Of a stretch of DNA of 64,000 nt, positions 15,223-24,244 are shown one piece after another. This stretch comes from Dysgonomonadaceae bacterium PH5-43 (lineage in GTDB: Bacteria > Bacteroidota > Bacteroidia > Bacteroidales > Azobacteroidaceae). Positions within the stretch are counted from its first letter, which is position 1. Each line of letters begins with the position of its first letter. Location of the stretch: positions 1 to 64,000 of the forward strand of contig JARXWK010000004.1 of the NCBI GenBank assembly GCA_029916745.1, written 5' to 3'. The notes beneath the pieces are model-generated. The model had not been told where the DNA came from. It saw only the letters and a program-made list of their open reading frames with translations, and ran no database searches. Made by a program: the position numbers and the translations under genes.

Positions 15223-15278
15223 TTGTTTTTATTATTTTATTTTTGACATTAATCTATTAAATCCCTATTTTTAGGTCG

Positions 15279-15286
15279 CAAATATA
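15279..15286 (-). promoter_or_regulatory. -7 box of secDF
   Basis: TATATTTG on the minus strand matches TANNTTTG, 57 bp upstream of the secDF start. The -33 element is weak (TTG-like at about 21 bp). Confidence 0.6.
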
Positions 15287-15314
15287 GTAATTTTTATTAA
15301 TACTTCACAACATA

Positions 15315-16247
15315 TTAGTCATTAATAATGTGTTCTATAATATATTCGGGTCTTTCTTTCACTTCTTCAAACAAGATTCCTATATATTGACCAAGCACTC
15401 CAATCGTTAATAACTGCACTCCTCCAAAAAAGATAATAGTTGTAATCAGAGAAGTCCAACCGCTTTCGGCATCTGTATAACCAAAAAACTTTCCAAATAC
15501 AGACCATAATCCCATTACAACTCCTATTAAAACCGCAACAAAACCCAAACCGGTTGCTAATTGCAATGGTTTCTTTGAAAAATAGAAAAAGGCAGTAGAA
15601 GCAAAAGAGAACATCTTCTTCATGGGATACTTACTTTTTCCTTTTAGGCGAGGCTTTCTCTCGTAATAGAAAGGCACTTGCTTAAAGCCTATCCACGATA
15701 TTAATCCTCTAACATACTTACCTCGTTCCTTAAACTTATTAAATTCTTGTATAATACGAGAATCTATAAGTCTAAAATCACCAGCATCTAAAGGGAACTT
15801 TTCATCAGAGATACGATTCAATGCCCTATAAAAATGTTTCGACGACCAAAACTTAAATCTATTTTCTCCTTTCCTTGATTGACGAACACAATAAACTACA
15901 TTAGCGTTTTCTTCTTGTTGTTTAGCCAATATATCAGGTATTAACTCTGGTGGGTCTTGCAAATCAGCGTCCATTATAATTGCAAAATCACTATTGCAAT
16001 GATGAATACCTGCGGCAACGGCAGCTTGATGTCCAAAGTTTCGCGAAAAGTTTATCACCTTAACTTGTTTATCGTTATGAGCTATACCCGCTAAAAGCAA
16101 GCTGGTATTGTCTATACTACCATCATTTACAAATAAAATCTCCGACTCCATATCCAAAGAACTTAAAACTCTTTTGACAGAATTATAACATTCTACTATT
16201 ATAATCTCTTCGTTATAACATGGGATTATGACACTAAGAGTTTTCAT
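15315..16247 (-). CDS. GT2 glycosyltransferase, polyprenyl-phosphate sugar type
   Basis: A 310-residue enzyme resembling the GtrB/DPM1/ArnC group, which moves a sugar from a nucleotide donor to undecaprenyl phosphate on the cytoplasmic face. The GT-A core shows VIPCYNEE at 8-15, FVNDGSIDNT near 40 and IMDADLQDPPEL near 90. The QDPPEL motif is typical of this group. Two C-terminal membrane helices lie at about 230-255 and 265-292. It overlaps the start region of the GtrA-like gene by 4 bp, and the pair is the classic donor-sugar synthase plus flippase arrangement. Which sugar is carried cannot be read from sequence. Confidence 0.9.
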   Translation of the reverse strand: MKTLSVIIPCYNEEIIIVECYNSVKRVLSSLDMESEILFVNDGSIDNTSLLLAGIAHNDKQVKVINFSRNFGHQAAVAAGIHHCNSDFAIIMDADLQDPPELIPDILAKQQEENANVVYCVRQSRKGENRFKFWSSKHFYRALNRISDEKFPLDAGDFRLIDSRIIQEFNKFKERGKYVRGLISWIGFKQVPFYYERKPRLKGKSKYPMKKMFSFASTAFFYFSKKPLQLATGLGFVAVLIGVVMGLWSVFGKFFGYTDAESGWTSLITTIIFFGGVQLLTIGVLGQYIGILFEEVKERPEYIIEHIIND

Positions 16248-16699
16248 CTGAAAGTATAATATTTATTACACAAGAAGTTCAGAATAGTATAAAATACCAT
16301 TCCTATTAACTGACAAATATAAGCTGACGTTATTGTATGTGTAGCTCCAAGTAAGTCAAAACTAACGTTCGGAATACCTGCATATTTATTGAGCAACATT
16401 ACTAAGAATAGCTGAGGAATATAGCAGATAAGGAAAACTCCTATGAATTTAACAAAATCTGCAGTCCAATTCTTTTGACTATTAAACGTCCAAGATCTAT
16501 TAAGCACAAAGCTACTTATCAATCCTAAAACATAACCTATAATATTAGACACAGACACTGCTACCGACGAAGCTTCTTCTTCTCCTTTTACATTAAATAC
16601 GAAATGAAGCATCAACCAAATAGCAACAGCAGTTATCAAAGTATTAATCACTCCTACTATTCCGTACTTAATAAATTGTGTAATAAATTTACTCTTCAT
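16244..16699 (-). CDS. GtrA-like four-helix membrane protein (putative lipid-sugar flippase)
   Basis: A 151-residue protein with four predicted membrane helices. It begins MKSKFITQFIKYGIVGVINT, a typical GtrA family opening. The start is set here because an earlier in-frame ATG at 16783 would overlap the preceding glycosyltransferase gene by 83 bp. GtrA proteins are thought to flip polyprenyl-phosphate-linked sugars across the inner membrane. The partner GT2 enzyme follows with a 4-bp overlap, suggesting a two-step glycan-modification module. RSWTFNS and KYYTF motifs, typical of the family, are present. Confidence 0.87.
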   Translation of the reverse strand: MKSKFITQFIKYGIVGVINTLITAVAIWLMLHFVFNVKGEEEASSVAVSVSNIIGYVLGLISSFVLNRSWTFNSQKNWTADFVKFIGVFLICYIPQLFLVMLLNKYAGIPNVSFDLLGATHTITSAYICQLIGMVFYTILNFLCNKYYTFR

Positions 16700-16700
16700 A

Positions 16701-17867
16701 TTATTTATGTCTTTTTTCAAACTTCCAATTATAGTTACGCTGAGTTTTTGTTTTACCATAATAATAGAAATATGCATCAACAAAAGGTTGAACCATATCG
16801 AATATTGGCAATAAGAAACAAAACATCTTATAATTAAAAAGTTTACTTACTTTATTTATTATGTATAATTGAGATGCAAGTCGCAAAAAGAAGAACAATA
16901 CCGCACCGCCTAAGAACAACCAATATGAGTTAACAGATAAATAAACAACCAAAGCAAGAAATACAACATTAAACAAAACTCTGCTTAACTTTTCTATTCT
17001 ACCTAACCTAAGAGGAAATCTTTTAGTATAAAATCGTTCTGTTATTGTTCGGTGTACCTTAAACTCTTCCCAATCATAAACGTTTTTCATACTAAACGAA
17101 ACCATACTTTCACCCGATAGCTCCACGCTTACATTAGTTTTATTGGATATATGATTAATCAACAAATCGTCTTCTCCTAAATCTAAAAAATTTGAATGAG
17201 CAAAGCCTTTCTTCTCTTCAAAATATGATTTACTATACCCCATATTACGACCGTTGGCCGTAAAAGGATTATCTTTTAATGCAAAAGCTATCATTTGAAG
17301 ATTTGTCCAAAAATAATCGAAAGCAATATAGGAAGAGGGTGCTTTATCTAAGATAGACAAACCTAACACAATTTGTTTCTTATTAGAGAAGTTTGAAACC
17401 ATTAACTTTATCCAATCAGCAGTGAGCGGACAAGCACTTGGTTCTATAAAGAGTAGCTTATCATACTTCGCCGCCTTTATACCTACTGTAAGAGCTAACT
17501 TCTTTCTACTTAAATTTTTACTACCCGAAGGTATGTAAGTGTGATATAAGTGCTCATATTTAGCAGCAAATCTTTTAAGCACATCATCTGTGTCGTCTAT
17601 TGAATCATCATCTACAAAGATAACTTCGTAGTTTGTATAATTTTGTTCTAAGAGAACAGGCAGAAGAGTTTGTAAATTTTGTGCTTCATTCGTTCCTGTT
17701 ATAATCACAGAAACAGGAGACAAATCAGAGTTGGCGATTATTTCTTTCTGACATTTACTATACTTATAAGGAGCATATAGATATATCCAATAATATATCA
17801 TTTGAAATATAAGACAAACAAGTAATATCGAAAGTAATACTATGGCCGCAATACTAAAACCCATCAT
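16701..17867 (-). CDS. Membrane GT2 glycosyltransferase
   Basis: A 388-residue protein with an N-terminal helix (about 3-30), a GT-A domain (about 50-270) and C-terminal hydrophobic segments (about 295-350). Motifs are PVSVIITGTNEA, FVDDDSIDDTDD and GEDDLLINH, the acidic pairs that bind nucleotide sugar and metal. It ends one base before the GtrA-like start and begins one base after the lysA stop, so it is part of the same transcript. It is probably involved in cell-surface glycan synthesis. Substrate is unknown. Confidence 0.85.
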   Translation of the reverse strand: MMGFSIAAIVLLSILLVCLIFQMIYYWIYLYAPYKYSKCQKEIIANSDLSPVSVIITGTNEAQNLQTLLPVLLEQNYTNYEVIFVDDDSIDDTDDVLKRFAAKYEHLYHTYIPSGSKNLSRKKLALTVGIKAAKYDKLLFIEPSACPLTADWIKLMVSNFSNKKQIVLGLSILDKAPSSYIAFDYFWTNLQMIAFALKDNPFTANGRNMGYSKSYFEEKKGFAHSNFLDLGEDDLLINHISNKTNVSVELSGESMVSFSMKNVYDWEEFKVHRTITERFYTKRFPLRLGRIEKLSRVLFNVVFLALVVYLSVNSYWLFLGGAVLFFFLRLASQLYIINKVSKLFNYKMFCFLLPIFDMVQPFVDAYFYYYGKTKTQRNYNWKFEKRHK

Positions 17868-19022
17868 TTAAATTAAGTCAGAGTAATACGCTTTAGGTAG
17901 TTTTCTGCAATTATACTGAGAAGCCATTATCTCGCCATAAGCTCCAGCTGAACGTAAAGCGATAAAATCTCCTCTATGTACTTTGTTTAAGTCGATTTGC
18001 TTACCAAAACAATCTGAAGATTCGCATATAGGACCAACTACATCATAAGTTTCATTAGGTTCTTCAGACGATATGTTTTCCATTTTATGAAAAGCTTCAT
18101 AAAACGCGGGGCGAATCAATTCTGTAAAACCAGCATCAAGAATAGCAAACTTCTTAACACTGCCTTCTTTAACGTACAAAACTTTAGATATAAGAGTTCC
18201 GCATTGTGCTACTACAGAACGACCTGGTTCGAAATGCACTTTCTGATTTGGTTGTGGCTTGAAATGTTTATTGAAAACTTGAAAATATTCTTTGAATTCC
18301 GGAATAGGATTTCGGTTAGGGTGATCGTAATCTATTCCTAAACCTCCCCCGAAATTAATATTTTCCACAAACACATTACGTTGTGCTAACTGTTGTTGCA
18401 AATCTGTAACTCTCGAACATAGTGTTTGGAAAGAATGCAAGTCTGTTATTTGAGAACCTATATGAAAATGCAAACCTATTAATTCAACAAACGCCAGAGT
18501 CTCTAACTTATCCAACACCGCATCTACTTGATCTAAGTTAATCCCAAATTTATTTTCTTTCATTCCTGTAGTAATATGGTGGTGTGTATTAGCATTTACT
18601 TCAGGATTTATACGAAGGGCAACTCGGGCTTTCTTTCCCTTAGCCTCTGATAGTTCGTTAATAATTTCTAACTCGGCTATCGACTCTACGTTAAAACAAA
18701 AAATATCTTTATCTAAACCTAAGTTAATTTCCCAATCAGCCTTTCCCACTCCAGCAAAAACAATTTTGTCGGCTGGGAAACCAGCTTCTAATGCTGCTTT
18801 TATTTCACCGCCACTAACACAATCTGCCCCCAAGCCATTCTCTCTTATTATAGAAAGAATACGAGGATTAGCATTAGCCTTTACTGCATAGTGTATATGA
18901 TAGTCGTACTTATCAGCCTCTGTTGTTATTAAGTTTAGAGTCTGTCTTAATAAATCAGTATCGTAATAGTAAAAAGGAGTTTGTATTTTTTCAAATTTAT
19001 CTATTGGGAAAATGCCTTTCAT
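17868..19022 (-). CDS. lysA: Diaminopimelate decarboxylase
   Basis: Final step of lysine synthesis, meso-diaminopimelate to L-lysine, using PLP. 384 residues. The PLP lysine lies in HYAVKANANP (about 45), the glycine-rich phosphate-binding segment in NFGGGLGIDY (about 230), and the catalytic cysteine in CESSDCFG (about 340). It is slightly shorter than the usual 410-420 residues but complete. It follows lysC by 17 bp, so two steps of the aspartate/lysine pathway are co-transcribed. Confidence 0.95.
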   Translation of the reverse strand: MKGIFPIDKFEKIQTPFYYYDTDLLRQTLNLITTEADKYDYHIHYAVKANANPRILSIIRENGLGADCVSGGEIKAALEAGFPADKIVFAGVGKADWEINLGLDKDIFCFNVESIAELEIINELSEAKGKKARVALRINPEVNANTHHHITTGMKENKFGINLDQVDAVLDKLETLAFVELIGLHFHIGSQITDLHSFQTLCSRVTDLQQQLAQRNVFVENINFGGGLGIDYDHPNRNPIPEFKEYFQVFNKHFKPQPNQKVHFEPGRSVVAQCGTLISKVLYVKEGSVKKFAILDAGFTELIRPAFYEAFHKMENISSEEPNETYDVVGPICESSDCFGKQIDLNKVHRGDFIALRSAGAYGEIMASQYNCRKLPKAYYSDLI

Positions 19023-19039
19023 TGTTCACAAATTATTTA

Positions 19040-20353
19040 TTAGTTGAATAAATTATCACTTAAAGCGTTTAACGCTCTTTTCTTATCTTCAGTTTTTATA
19101 AGGAATGATATATTGTAATTGCTACCTCCATAAGAAATCATACGAACGGGTATTTCTTTCAATGCATTTACTGTTTTTGATTCAAAGCCTAAATTATCCC
19201 ACTCCATATCACCAACAACACAAACAATAGTTAAATCTTTATCGACTGTAACTGTTCCGTATTTCTTTAGATCATTAATAATATCCGAAAGATACTTCTC
19301 TTGGTCAATAGTAACAGATACTCCAACCTCTGAAGTAACTATCATATCTATAGGAGTTTGATAGTTTTCAAATATTTCAAATACTTTTCTTAAAAAGCCG
19401 TGAGCAAGAAGCATTCTACCTGATTTTATTTTTATTGCAGTAATACCATCTTTTGCAGCAACAGCCTTAATCTTTCCTTTCTCTTGTTTATTAGAGATTA
19501 AAGTGCCAAGTGCCTCCGGCTGCATAGTATTCAACAATCTTACGGGGATATTATTAAGTTTTGCCGGCAAGATACAAGTTGGGTGAAGTATTTTAGCTCC
19601 AAAGTAAGCCAACTCTGCCGCCTCTTCAAACAATAAGTGTCTTACAGGCGAAGTGTTTTCTACATATCTCGGATCATTATTCTGCATACCATCAATATCT
19701 GTCCATATTTGAATCTCTTCAGCTTGAACTGCGGCCCCTATTAAAGAAACACTTAAATCGCTACCTCCTCTTTTTAGGTTATCTATTTCTCCATAAGCAT
19801 TTCTACAAATATACCCCTGAGTAACATAAAAGTCAACATCAGGATTGGCATCTAATTGCTTTTGAAGTTTCTCTTTTATATATACTGGGTCTGGTTCTGA
19901 GTTTTTATTAGTTCTCATAAAATCAAGAGCATCAAGAAGGGCAACATTCATTCCCTGTTCTTTCATTAATAGATACATCAATGTAGACGCCATTAACTCT
20001 CCTTGCGCCAAAAGAACTTTTTCTTCAAATAGAGTAAACAAGTCTTTAGTGAAAGAACGAATTTCTTTAAAGTGAGTACTTATTAAGTTTTCTGCATCTT
20101 GTTTATATAAATCGACAGTAAAAAGCGATTCAACCAGTTGATTATATTTATTTTCTAATTGATTAATAATTTCATTAGCTGCATCAACATTCTTTTTATA
20201 AAGATAGTCGGCAATTTCAGTTAAAGTGTTAGTTGTTTGAGACAGAGCTGAAAAAACAACAATCTTTCTCTCTCCATCATTTATTAAATTAATAACTTTC
20301 TTCATTTTAGGAGTTGAATCAATAGATACTCCCCCAAATTTTAGTACTTTCAT
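19040..20353 (-). CDS. lysC: Aspartate kinase (monofunctional)
   Basis: First step of the aspartate family: phosphorylates L-aspartate. 437 residues with the opening KFGGVSI (usual KFGGTSV), the GGSDLSVSLI motif (about 196) and WTDIDGMQNNDPR (about 217). Two C-terminal ACT regulatory segments (from about 305 and 375) suggest feedback control by lysine or threonine. No homoserine dehydrogenase domain is attached. It stands between ftsE and lysA in the minus-strand run. Confidence 0.95.
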   Translation of the reverse strand: MKVLKFGGVSIDSTPKMKKVINLINDGERKIVVFSALSQTTNTLTEIADYLYKKNVDAANEIINQLENKYNQLVESLFTVDLYKQDAENLISTHFKEIRSFTKDLFTLFEEKVLLAQGELMASTLMYLLMKEQGMNVALLDALDFMRTNKNSEPDPVYIKEKLQKQLDANPDVDFYVTQGYICRNAYGEIDNLKRGGSDLSVSLIGAAVQAEEIQIWTDIDGMQNNDPRYVENTSPVRHLLFEEAAELAYFGAKILHPTCILPAKLNNIPVRLLNTMQPEALGTLISNKQEKGKIKAVAAKDGITAIKIKSGRMLLAHGFLRKVFEIFENYQTPIDMIVTSEVGVSVTIDQEKYLSDIINDLKKYGTVTVDKDLTIVCVVGDMEWDNLGFESKTVNALKEIPVRMISYGGSNYNISFLIKTEDKKRALNALSDNLFN

Positions 20354-20391
20354 TTTCTGTAATAATTAAAAATTATAATTGAATGTTATTA

Positions 20392-21072
20392 TCAAAAACT
20401 ATTATCACAATCGGACAGACACCTTTCGTGACATTGCTTTATTTTAGCTGGGAAATTAGTTACTAATTGATAGTTATGAGTAGTCATTATTACTGCCGTT
20501 CCCTGTTCGCTTATATCGTGAAGTAATTGAACTATTTTATTGCCAGAGTCGGCATCTAAATTACCCGTAGGCTCATCTGCTAATATTATTTCTGGTGAAT
20601 TTAACAAGGCTCTTGCTATTACAATACGCTGCTGTTCTCCCCCAGAGAGTTCATAAGGCATTTTATAACCTTTTTTAGTCATACCTACCTGTTCTAAAAC
20701 GGCAATTATACGCTCCTGTATATCATTTTTATCTTTCCAGCCAGTAGCTTTAAGTACAAACTCAAGGTTTTTATACACAGAGCGATCGGTAAGCAATTGA
20801 AAGTCTTGAAAAACAATTCCTATTTTTCGTCTAAGCATAGGAATGTCTTTAGTTTTTATTTTTTTAAGATTATAATTGAATATAAAAGCATCACCTTTAG
20901 CGATAGGCATTTCAGCATAAAGAGTCTTAAGTAGCGTACTTTTACCAGAACCAACTTTACCTATTATATAGAGAAATTCACCTTTCTTTAACTGGAAGGT
21001 TACATTATTAAGAATAGCATTCTCTCCTCTATTAAGGTCTACATTTTTATAATCAATTAAAACCTCTTCCAC
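20392..21072 (-). CDS. ftsE: FtsE-like cell-division ABC ATPase
   Basis: A 226-residue ABC ATPase. Walker A is GKVGSGKST (about 38), the signature is LSGGEQQR (about 142) and Walker B is EIILADEPTGNLD (about 160). Length, overall sequence and the GxVGxGKST form fit FtsE, which with FtsX controls peptidoglycan hydrolases at the septum. No ftsX is adjacent; the next genes are hisIE and lysC. A LolD-type lipoprotein exporter ATPase is the main alternative. Spacing is 7 bp to hisIE and 38 bp to lysC. Confidence 0.82.
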   Translation of the reverse strand: MEEVLIDYKNVDLNRGENAILNNVTFQLKKGEFLYIIGKVGSGKSTLLKTLYAEMPIAKGDAFIFNYNLKKIKTKDIPMLRRKIGIVFQDFQLLTDRSVYKNLEFVLKATGWKDKNDIQERIIAVLEQVGMTKKGYKMPYELSGGEQQRIVIARALLNSPEIILADEPTGNLDADSGNKIVQLLHDISEQGTAVIMTTHNYQLVTNFPAKIKQCHERCLSDCDNSF

Positions 21073-21079
21073 CTTAGTA

Positions 21080-21697
21080 TTATTTATGTCTTTTCTTTAA
21101 TTCTCTTGCTAAATCTTCAATTCTATAACCTTTATAGGTTAACAAAACTATTAAATGATATAGCAAATCCGAACCTTCATAAATAAGACGTTCGTCATCT
21201 CCGTTCATAGCTTCTATTACTGTTTCAACAGCTTCTTCACCTACTTTTTGAGACATACGAGCTATACCTTTATTAAATAAAGAAGTTGTGTACGAACCCT
21301 CAGGCATTTCTTGCCTACGGCGAACAATAAAATCTTGCAAATATTTCAGAAACATTACATCTTCCTCGTTCTTTTCGTTGAAACAGGTATCGCTTCCGGT
21401 ATGACAAACTGGGCCTACCGGATTTACCTTTATTAGCAATGTATCATTATCGCAATCGTTAACAATAGACACAACATCAAGAAAGTTACCGCTTTCCTCT
21501 CCTTTAGTCCATAATCTATTTTTTGTTCTACTATAAAATGTCACTTTAGAAGTTTCTTGAGTTTTCATCAGTGCTTCTTCATTCATAAAACCAAGCATAA
21601 GCACTTTATTTGTTTTATCGTCCTGTATAATTGCAGGAATCAGTCCTCCCATTTTATCAAAATCCAACTTCATCTCTTTATTTTTATTAATATCCAT
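21080..21697 (-). CDS. hisIE: Bifunctional phosphoribosyl-AMP cyclohydrolase / phosphoribosyl-ATP pyrophosphatase
   Basis: Histidine pathway steps 2 and 3. 205 residues: HisI domain (about 10-110) with SGNFLDVVSIVNDCDND and the zinc cysteines CHTGSDTCF, and HisE domain (about 115-205) with SQKVGEEAVETVIEA. Its start overlaps the hisF stop by one base (TAATG), so translation is coupled. Confidence 0.96.
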   Translation of the reverse strand: MDINKNKEMKLDFDKMGGLIPAIIQDDKTNKVLMLGFMNEEALMKTQETSKVTFYSRTKNRLWTKGEESGNFLDVVSIVNDCDNDTLLIKVNPVGPVCHTGSDTCFNEKNEEDVMFLKYLQDFIVRRRQEMPEGSYTTSLFNKGIARMSQKVGEEAVETVIEAMNGDDERLIYEGSDLLYHLIVLLTYKGYRIEDLARELKKRHK

Positions 21698-22449
21698 TAT
21701 CGTACAACAATATTTTCTTTTTTCAAGTAGTTTTTCAAGTCTGTAATATCTATTTCTCCAAAGTGGAATACGCTTGCAGCTAAAGCTGCATCTGCTTTAC
21801 CTAAAGTAAAAGCATCTTTGAAGTGTTCTTTAGTGCCCGCTCCACCAGAAGCTATAATAGGAATGTTAAGCGTATCAGACAAATGCGCCAAAGCTTCATT
21901 AGGATAACCTGTTTTCACTCCATCGTGAGCCATAGAAGTAAACAAGATTTCTCCCGCACCTCTACTTTCAGCTTCTTTTGCCCAAGTAAATAAATCTTTT
22001 TCCGTTGGTATACGTCCTCCGTTAAGATAACAAATCCACTCTTCATTAACAATATCAGCATCTATTGCAACAACACATACCTGAGAGCCAAAATTAGTCG
22101 CAATTTCTTCTATTAATTTAGGATTTCTTATAGCGGCCGAATTTATAGAAACCTTATCAGCTCCTGCATTAAGCAACCTATCAACATCTTTAAGTTCATT
22201 AATGCCCCCTCCTACTGTAAACGGTATATTTAAGTTTGCCGCTACATTTTTCACTAAGTCAAGAAATGTTTTTCTGCCTTCGTGAGATGCTGTAATATCA
22301 AGATAAACCAACTCGTCTGCACCAGCCTCGCTATATCTCTTACCCAACTCTACAGGATCACCCGCATCTCTAAAGTTAACGAAGTTAATACCTTTAACGG
22401 TAGTTCCATCTTTAACATCTAAACAAGGGATTATTCTTTTTGCCAACAT
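21697..22449 (-). CDS. hisF: Imidazole glycerol phosphate synthase, cyclase subunit
   Basis: A 250-residue TIM barrel that, with HisH, makes imidazole glycerol phosphate and AICAR. Catalytic aspartates lie in IPCLDVKDG (Asp11) and AIDADIV (Asp129 region). Phosphate-binding loops GGGINE and [11 protein letters not shown] are present. It is 4 bp downstream of hisA. Confidence 0.97.
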   Translation of the reverse strand: MLAKRIIPCLDVKDGTTVKGINFVNFRDAGDPVELGKRYSEAGADELVYLDITASHEGRKTFLDLVKNVAANLNIPFTVGGGINELKDVDRLLNAGADKVSINSAAIRNPKLIEEIATNFGSQVCVVAIDADIVNEEWICYLNGGRIPTEKDLFTWAKEAESRGAGEILFTSMAHDGVKTGYPNEALAHLSDTLNIPIIASGGAGTKEHFKDAFTLGKADAALAASVFHFGEIDITDLKNYLKKENIVVR

Positions 22450-22453
22450 ATAA

Positions 22454-23185
22454 TCAATCGTTATTTTCCATAAATCTTAACAAGTCTTTAACTTGTATTC
22501 TTCCTTCGTAAATAGCCTTACCTAAAATAACTGCAGGAATATGCGCTTCCTCCAACTGCTCTATATCTCTAATATCAGACACTCCGCCACTTGCTATTAG
22601 ATACATATAAGGATCATTACTCATTATCTCTCTATACAATTCTACATTCGGACCTTGAAGCATTCCATCTTTAGATATATCAGTACAAATAACTTTAGTT
22701 ATTCCTTGTTTGCGCCAATGTTCGACAAAGGGAATAACCTCTTCATCTGTACTTTCCGTCCAGCCTGTTACCGCTATCTTTCTATCTTTACAATCGGCTC
22801 CTAATATAATACGTTCGCTACCATATTTATCTATCCAACCCTTAAATACCTCAGGGTTTTTAATAGCAATACTTCCTCCTGTTATCATCTGTGCGCCGCT
22901 CTCAAAAGCAATATCCAAATCAACTTCCGACTTTAACCCTCCCCCAAAATCAACAATTAAAGAAGTTCGCGAAGTTATTTGTTCTAACACTTTATAATTT
23001 ATAATGCGGTGCGACTTTGCTCCATCTAAATCTACTATATGAATTCTTCTCACGCCGTGGTCTTCAAACATTTTAGCCACTTCGAGAGGATTTTCGTTAT
23101 AGATTTTCTTTTGGTTATAGTCGCCTTGTGATAATCTGACAGCCTTACCCTCTATTATATCTATAGCAGGAATTATTTCTATCAT
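22454..23185 (-). CDS. hisA: ProFAR isomerase
   Basis: A 243-residue TIM barrel converting ProFAR to PRFAR. The start is set at [20 protein letters not shown]. An earlier in-frame ATG at 23350 would lie inside the preceding gene. The catalytic aspartates are in AIDIIEG and in CTDISKDG. The chosen ATG overlaps the TGA of the DUF4870-type gene by 4 bp (ATGA). It shares the barrel fold with HisF encoded next door. Confidence 0.97.
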   Translation of the reverse strand: MIEIIPAIDIIEGKAVRLSQGDYNQKKIYNENPLEVAKMFEDHGVRRIHIVDLDGAKSHRIINYKVLEQITSRTSLIVDFGGGLKSEVDLDIAFESGAQMITGGSIAIKNPEVFKGWIDKYGSERIILGADCKDRKIAVTGWTESTDEEVIPFVEHWRKQGITKVICTDISKDGMLQGPNVELYREIMSNDPYMYLIASGGVSDIRDIEQLEEAHIPAVILGKAIYEGRIQVKDLLRFMENND

Positions 23186-23646
23186 TTTAAGACTGTAATT
23201 GTTAGTGGATACTTCCAATATTCTCCGTTCATTGCCTTTATGGCTGCAAGTATTATGAACACAATATCCAACACTGCTAAAACAGCTAAGATAGCACCTC
23301 CTATTAATATTATCATTAAAACGACAGCGATAGCTCCATAAATAAGCCAACTTATCATAAAGTTAAGAATATTCTTTCCGTGCAAATCTACGTTAGCATT
23401 GTTGTCTTTATTCATCAACCACAATACCACAGGAGCAATAAAACCTAACAAAGGTATTAAAAAACCAGCAAATTGCGATAAGTGCATTAGCATCAAATAA
23501 GTATTTTCTTCCAATCCGAACAAAGGCTTGGTCGTTGCACTGTTTGCGGAGTTAAACACTTTTTCTTTTTCTCTTTGGTACTCTTCTTCAGTAATTGCAC
23601 CTTGTTTTCTCAATTCATCTAAATCTTTCAAATCATTGTAGCTCAT
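23182..23646 (-). CDS. DUF4870-type membrane protein with SHOCT-like N-terminus
   Basis: A 154-residue protein. The N-terminal 30 residues ([20 protein letters not shown]) are a short SHOCT-like helix pair. Then come three or four membrane segments with the DUF4870/Tic20-like pattern ([35 protein letters not shown]). Function is not known. It is wedged between hisH (5 bp away) and hisA (4-bp overlap), so it must be translated with the histidine enzymes, although nothing suggests a catalytic role in that pathway. Confidence 0.85.
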   Translation of the reverse strand: MSYNDLKDLDELRKQGAITEEEYQREKEKVFNSANSATTKPLFGLEENTYLMLMHLSQFAGFLIPLLGFIAPVVLWLMNKDNNANVDLHGKNILNFMISWLIYGAIAVVLMIILIGGAILAVLAVLDIVFIILAAIKAMNGEYWKYPLTITVLK

Positions 23647-23651
23647 AATTC

Positions 23652-24242
23652 CTAAAGTTTAAGAAAGTTATTTAATATAGCAGTTCCCACATCACCACTT
23701 TTTTCAGGGTGATACTGAGTTGCATAAAAATTATTTTTTTGTAAAGAAGCACTAAATGGATTAATATATGAAGTTTCGGCAATAGTATTTTCCGTTAGCG
23801 GAACATAATAACTATGCACAAAATACACGAACTCATTATCTTCAACACCTTGATACAAATCAGACTTTAGAGCAGTAAGATTATTCCACCCCATGTGAGG
23901 TATTTTGTCTCCGTGTTTTTGTGCTTTAAACTTCAATACAGGAACATCAAATATTCCAAGACAATCAACGTTTCCTTCTTCCGAACTTTTACACATAAGT
24001 TGCATACCTAAGCATATTCCTAACACGGGTTGCTTTAAGTCGATAATCAACTTATCCATATTCTTATTGCGCAAATAGTCCATTGTTGTTTTAGCGTGTC
24101 CCACACCTGGGAATATTACCTTATCGGCAGAAACAATATCTTCTCTTTTATCGGTTATTATAGGCTCTATACCCAAGCGTTTAAGAGCATAAACTACCGA
24201 ATATATATTTCCTGCATTATAATCTATTACAGCAACTTTCAT
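23652..24242 (-). CDS. hisH: Imidazole glycerol phosphate synthase, glutaminase subunit
   Basis: A 196-residue class-I glutamine amidotransferase that feeds ammonia to HisF. The nucleophile Cys is in GICLGMQLM (about 77), and the His-Glu pair is in QYHPEKSG (about 177). It lies 2 bp downstream of rny. hisG, hisD, hisC and hisB are not in the window. Confidence 0.97.
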   Translation of the reverse strand: MKVAVIDYNAGNIYSVVYALKRLGIEPIITDKREDIVSADKVIFPGVGHAKTTMDYLRNKNMDKLIIDLKQPVLGICLGMQLMCKSSEEGNVDCLGIFDVPVLKFKAQKHGDKIPHMGWNNLTALKSDLYQGVEDNEFVYFVHSYYVPLTENTIAETSYINPFSASLQKNNFYATQYHPEKSGDVGTAILNNFLKL

Positions 24243-24244
24243 TT

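Noticed and set aside
20354-20391. Lysine riboswitch before lysC
   Set aside because: Only 38 bp separate ftsE and lysC, which is far too short for that riboswitch.
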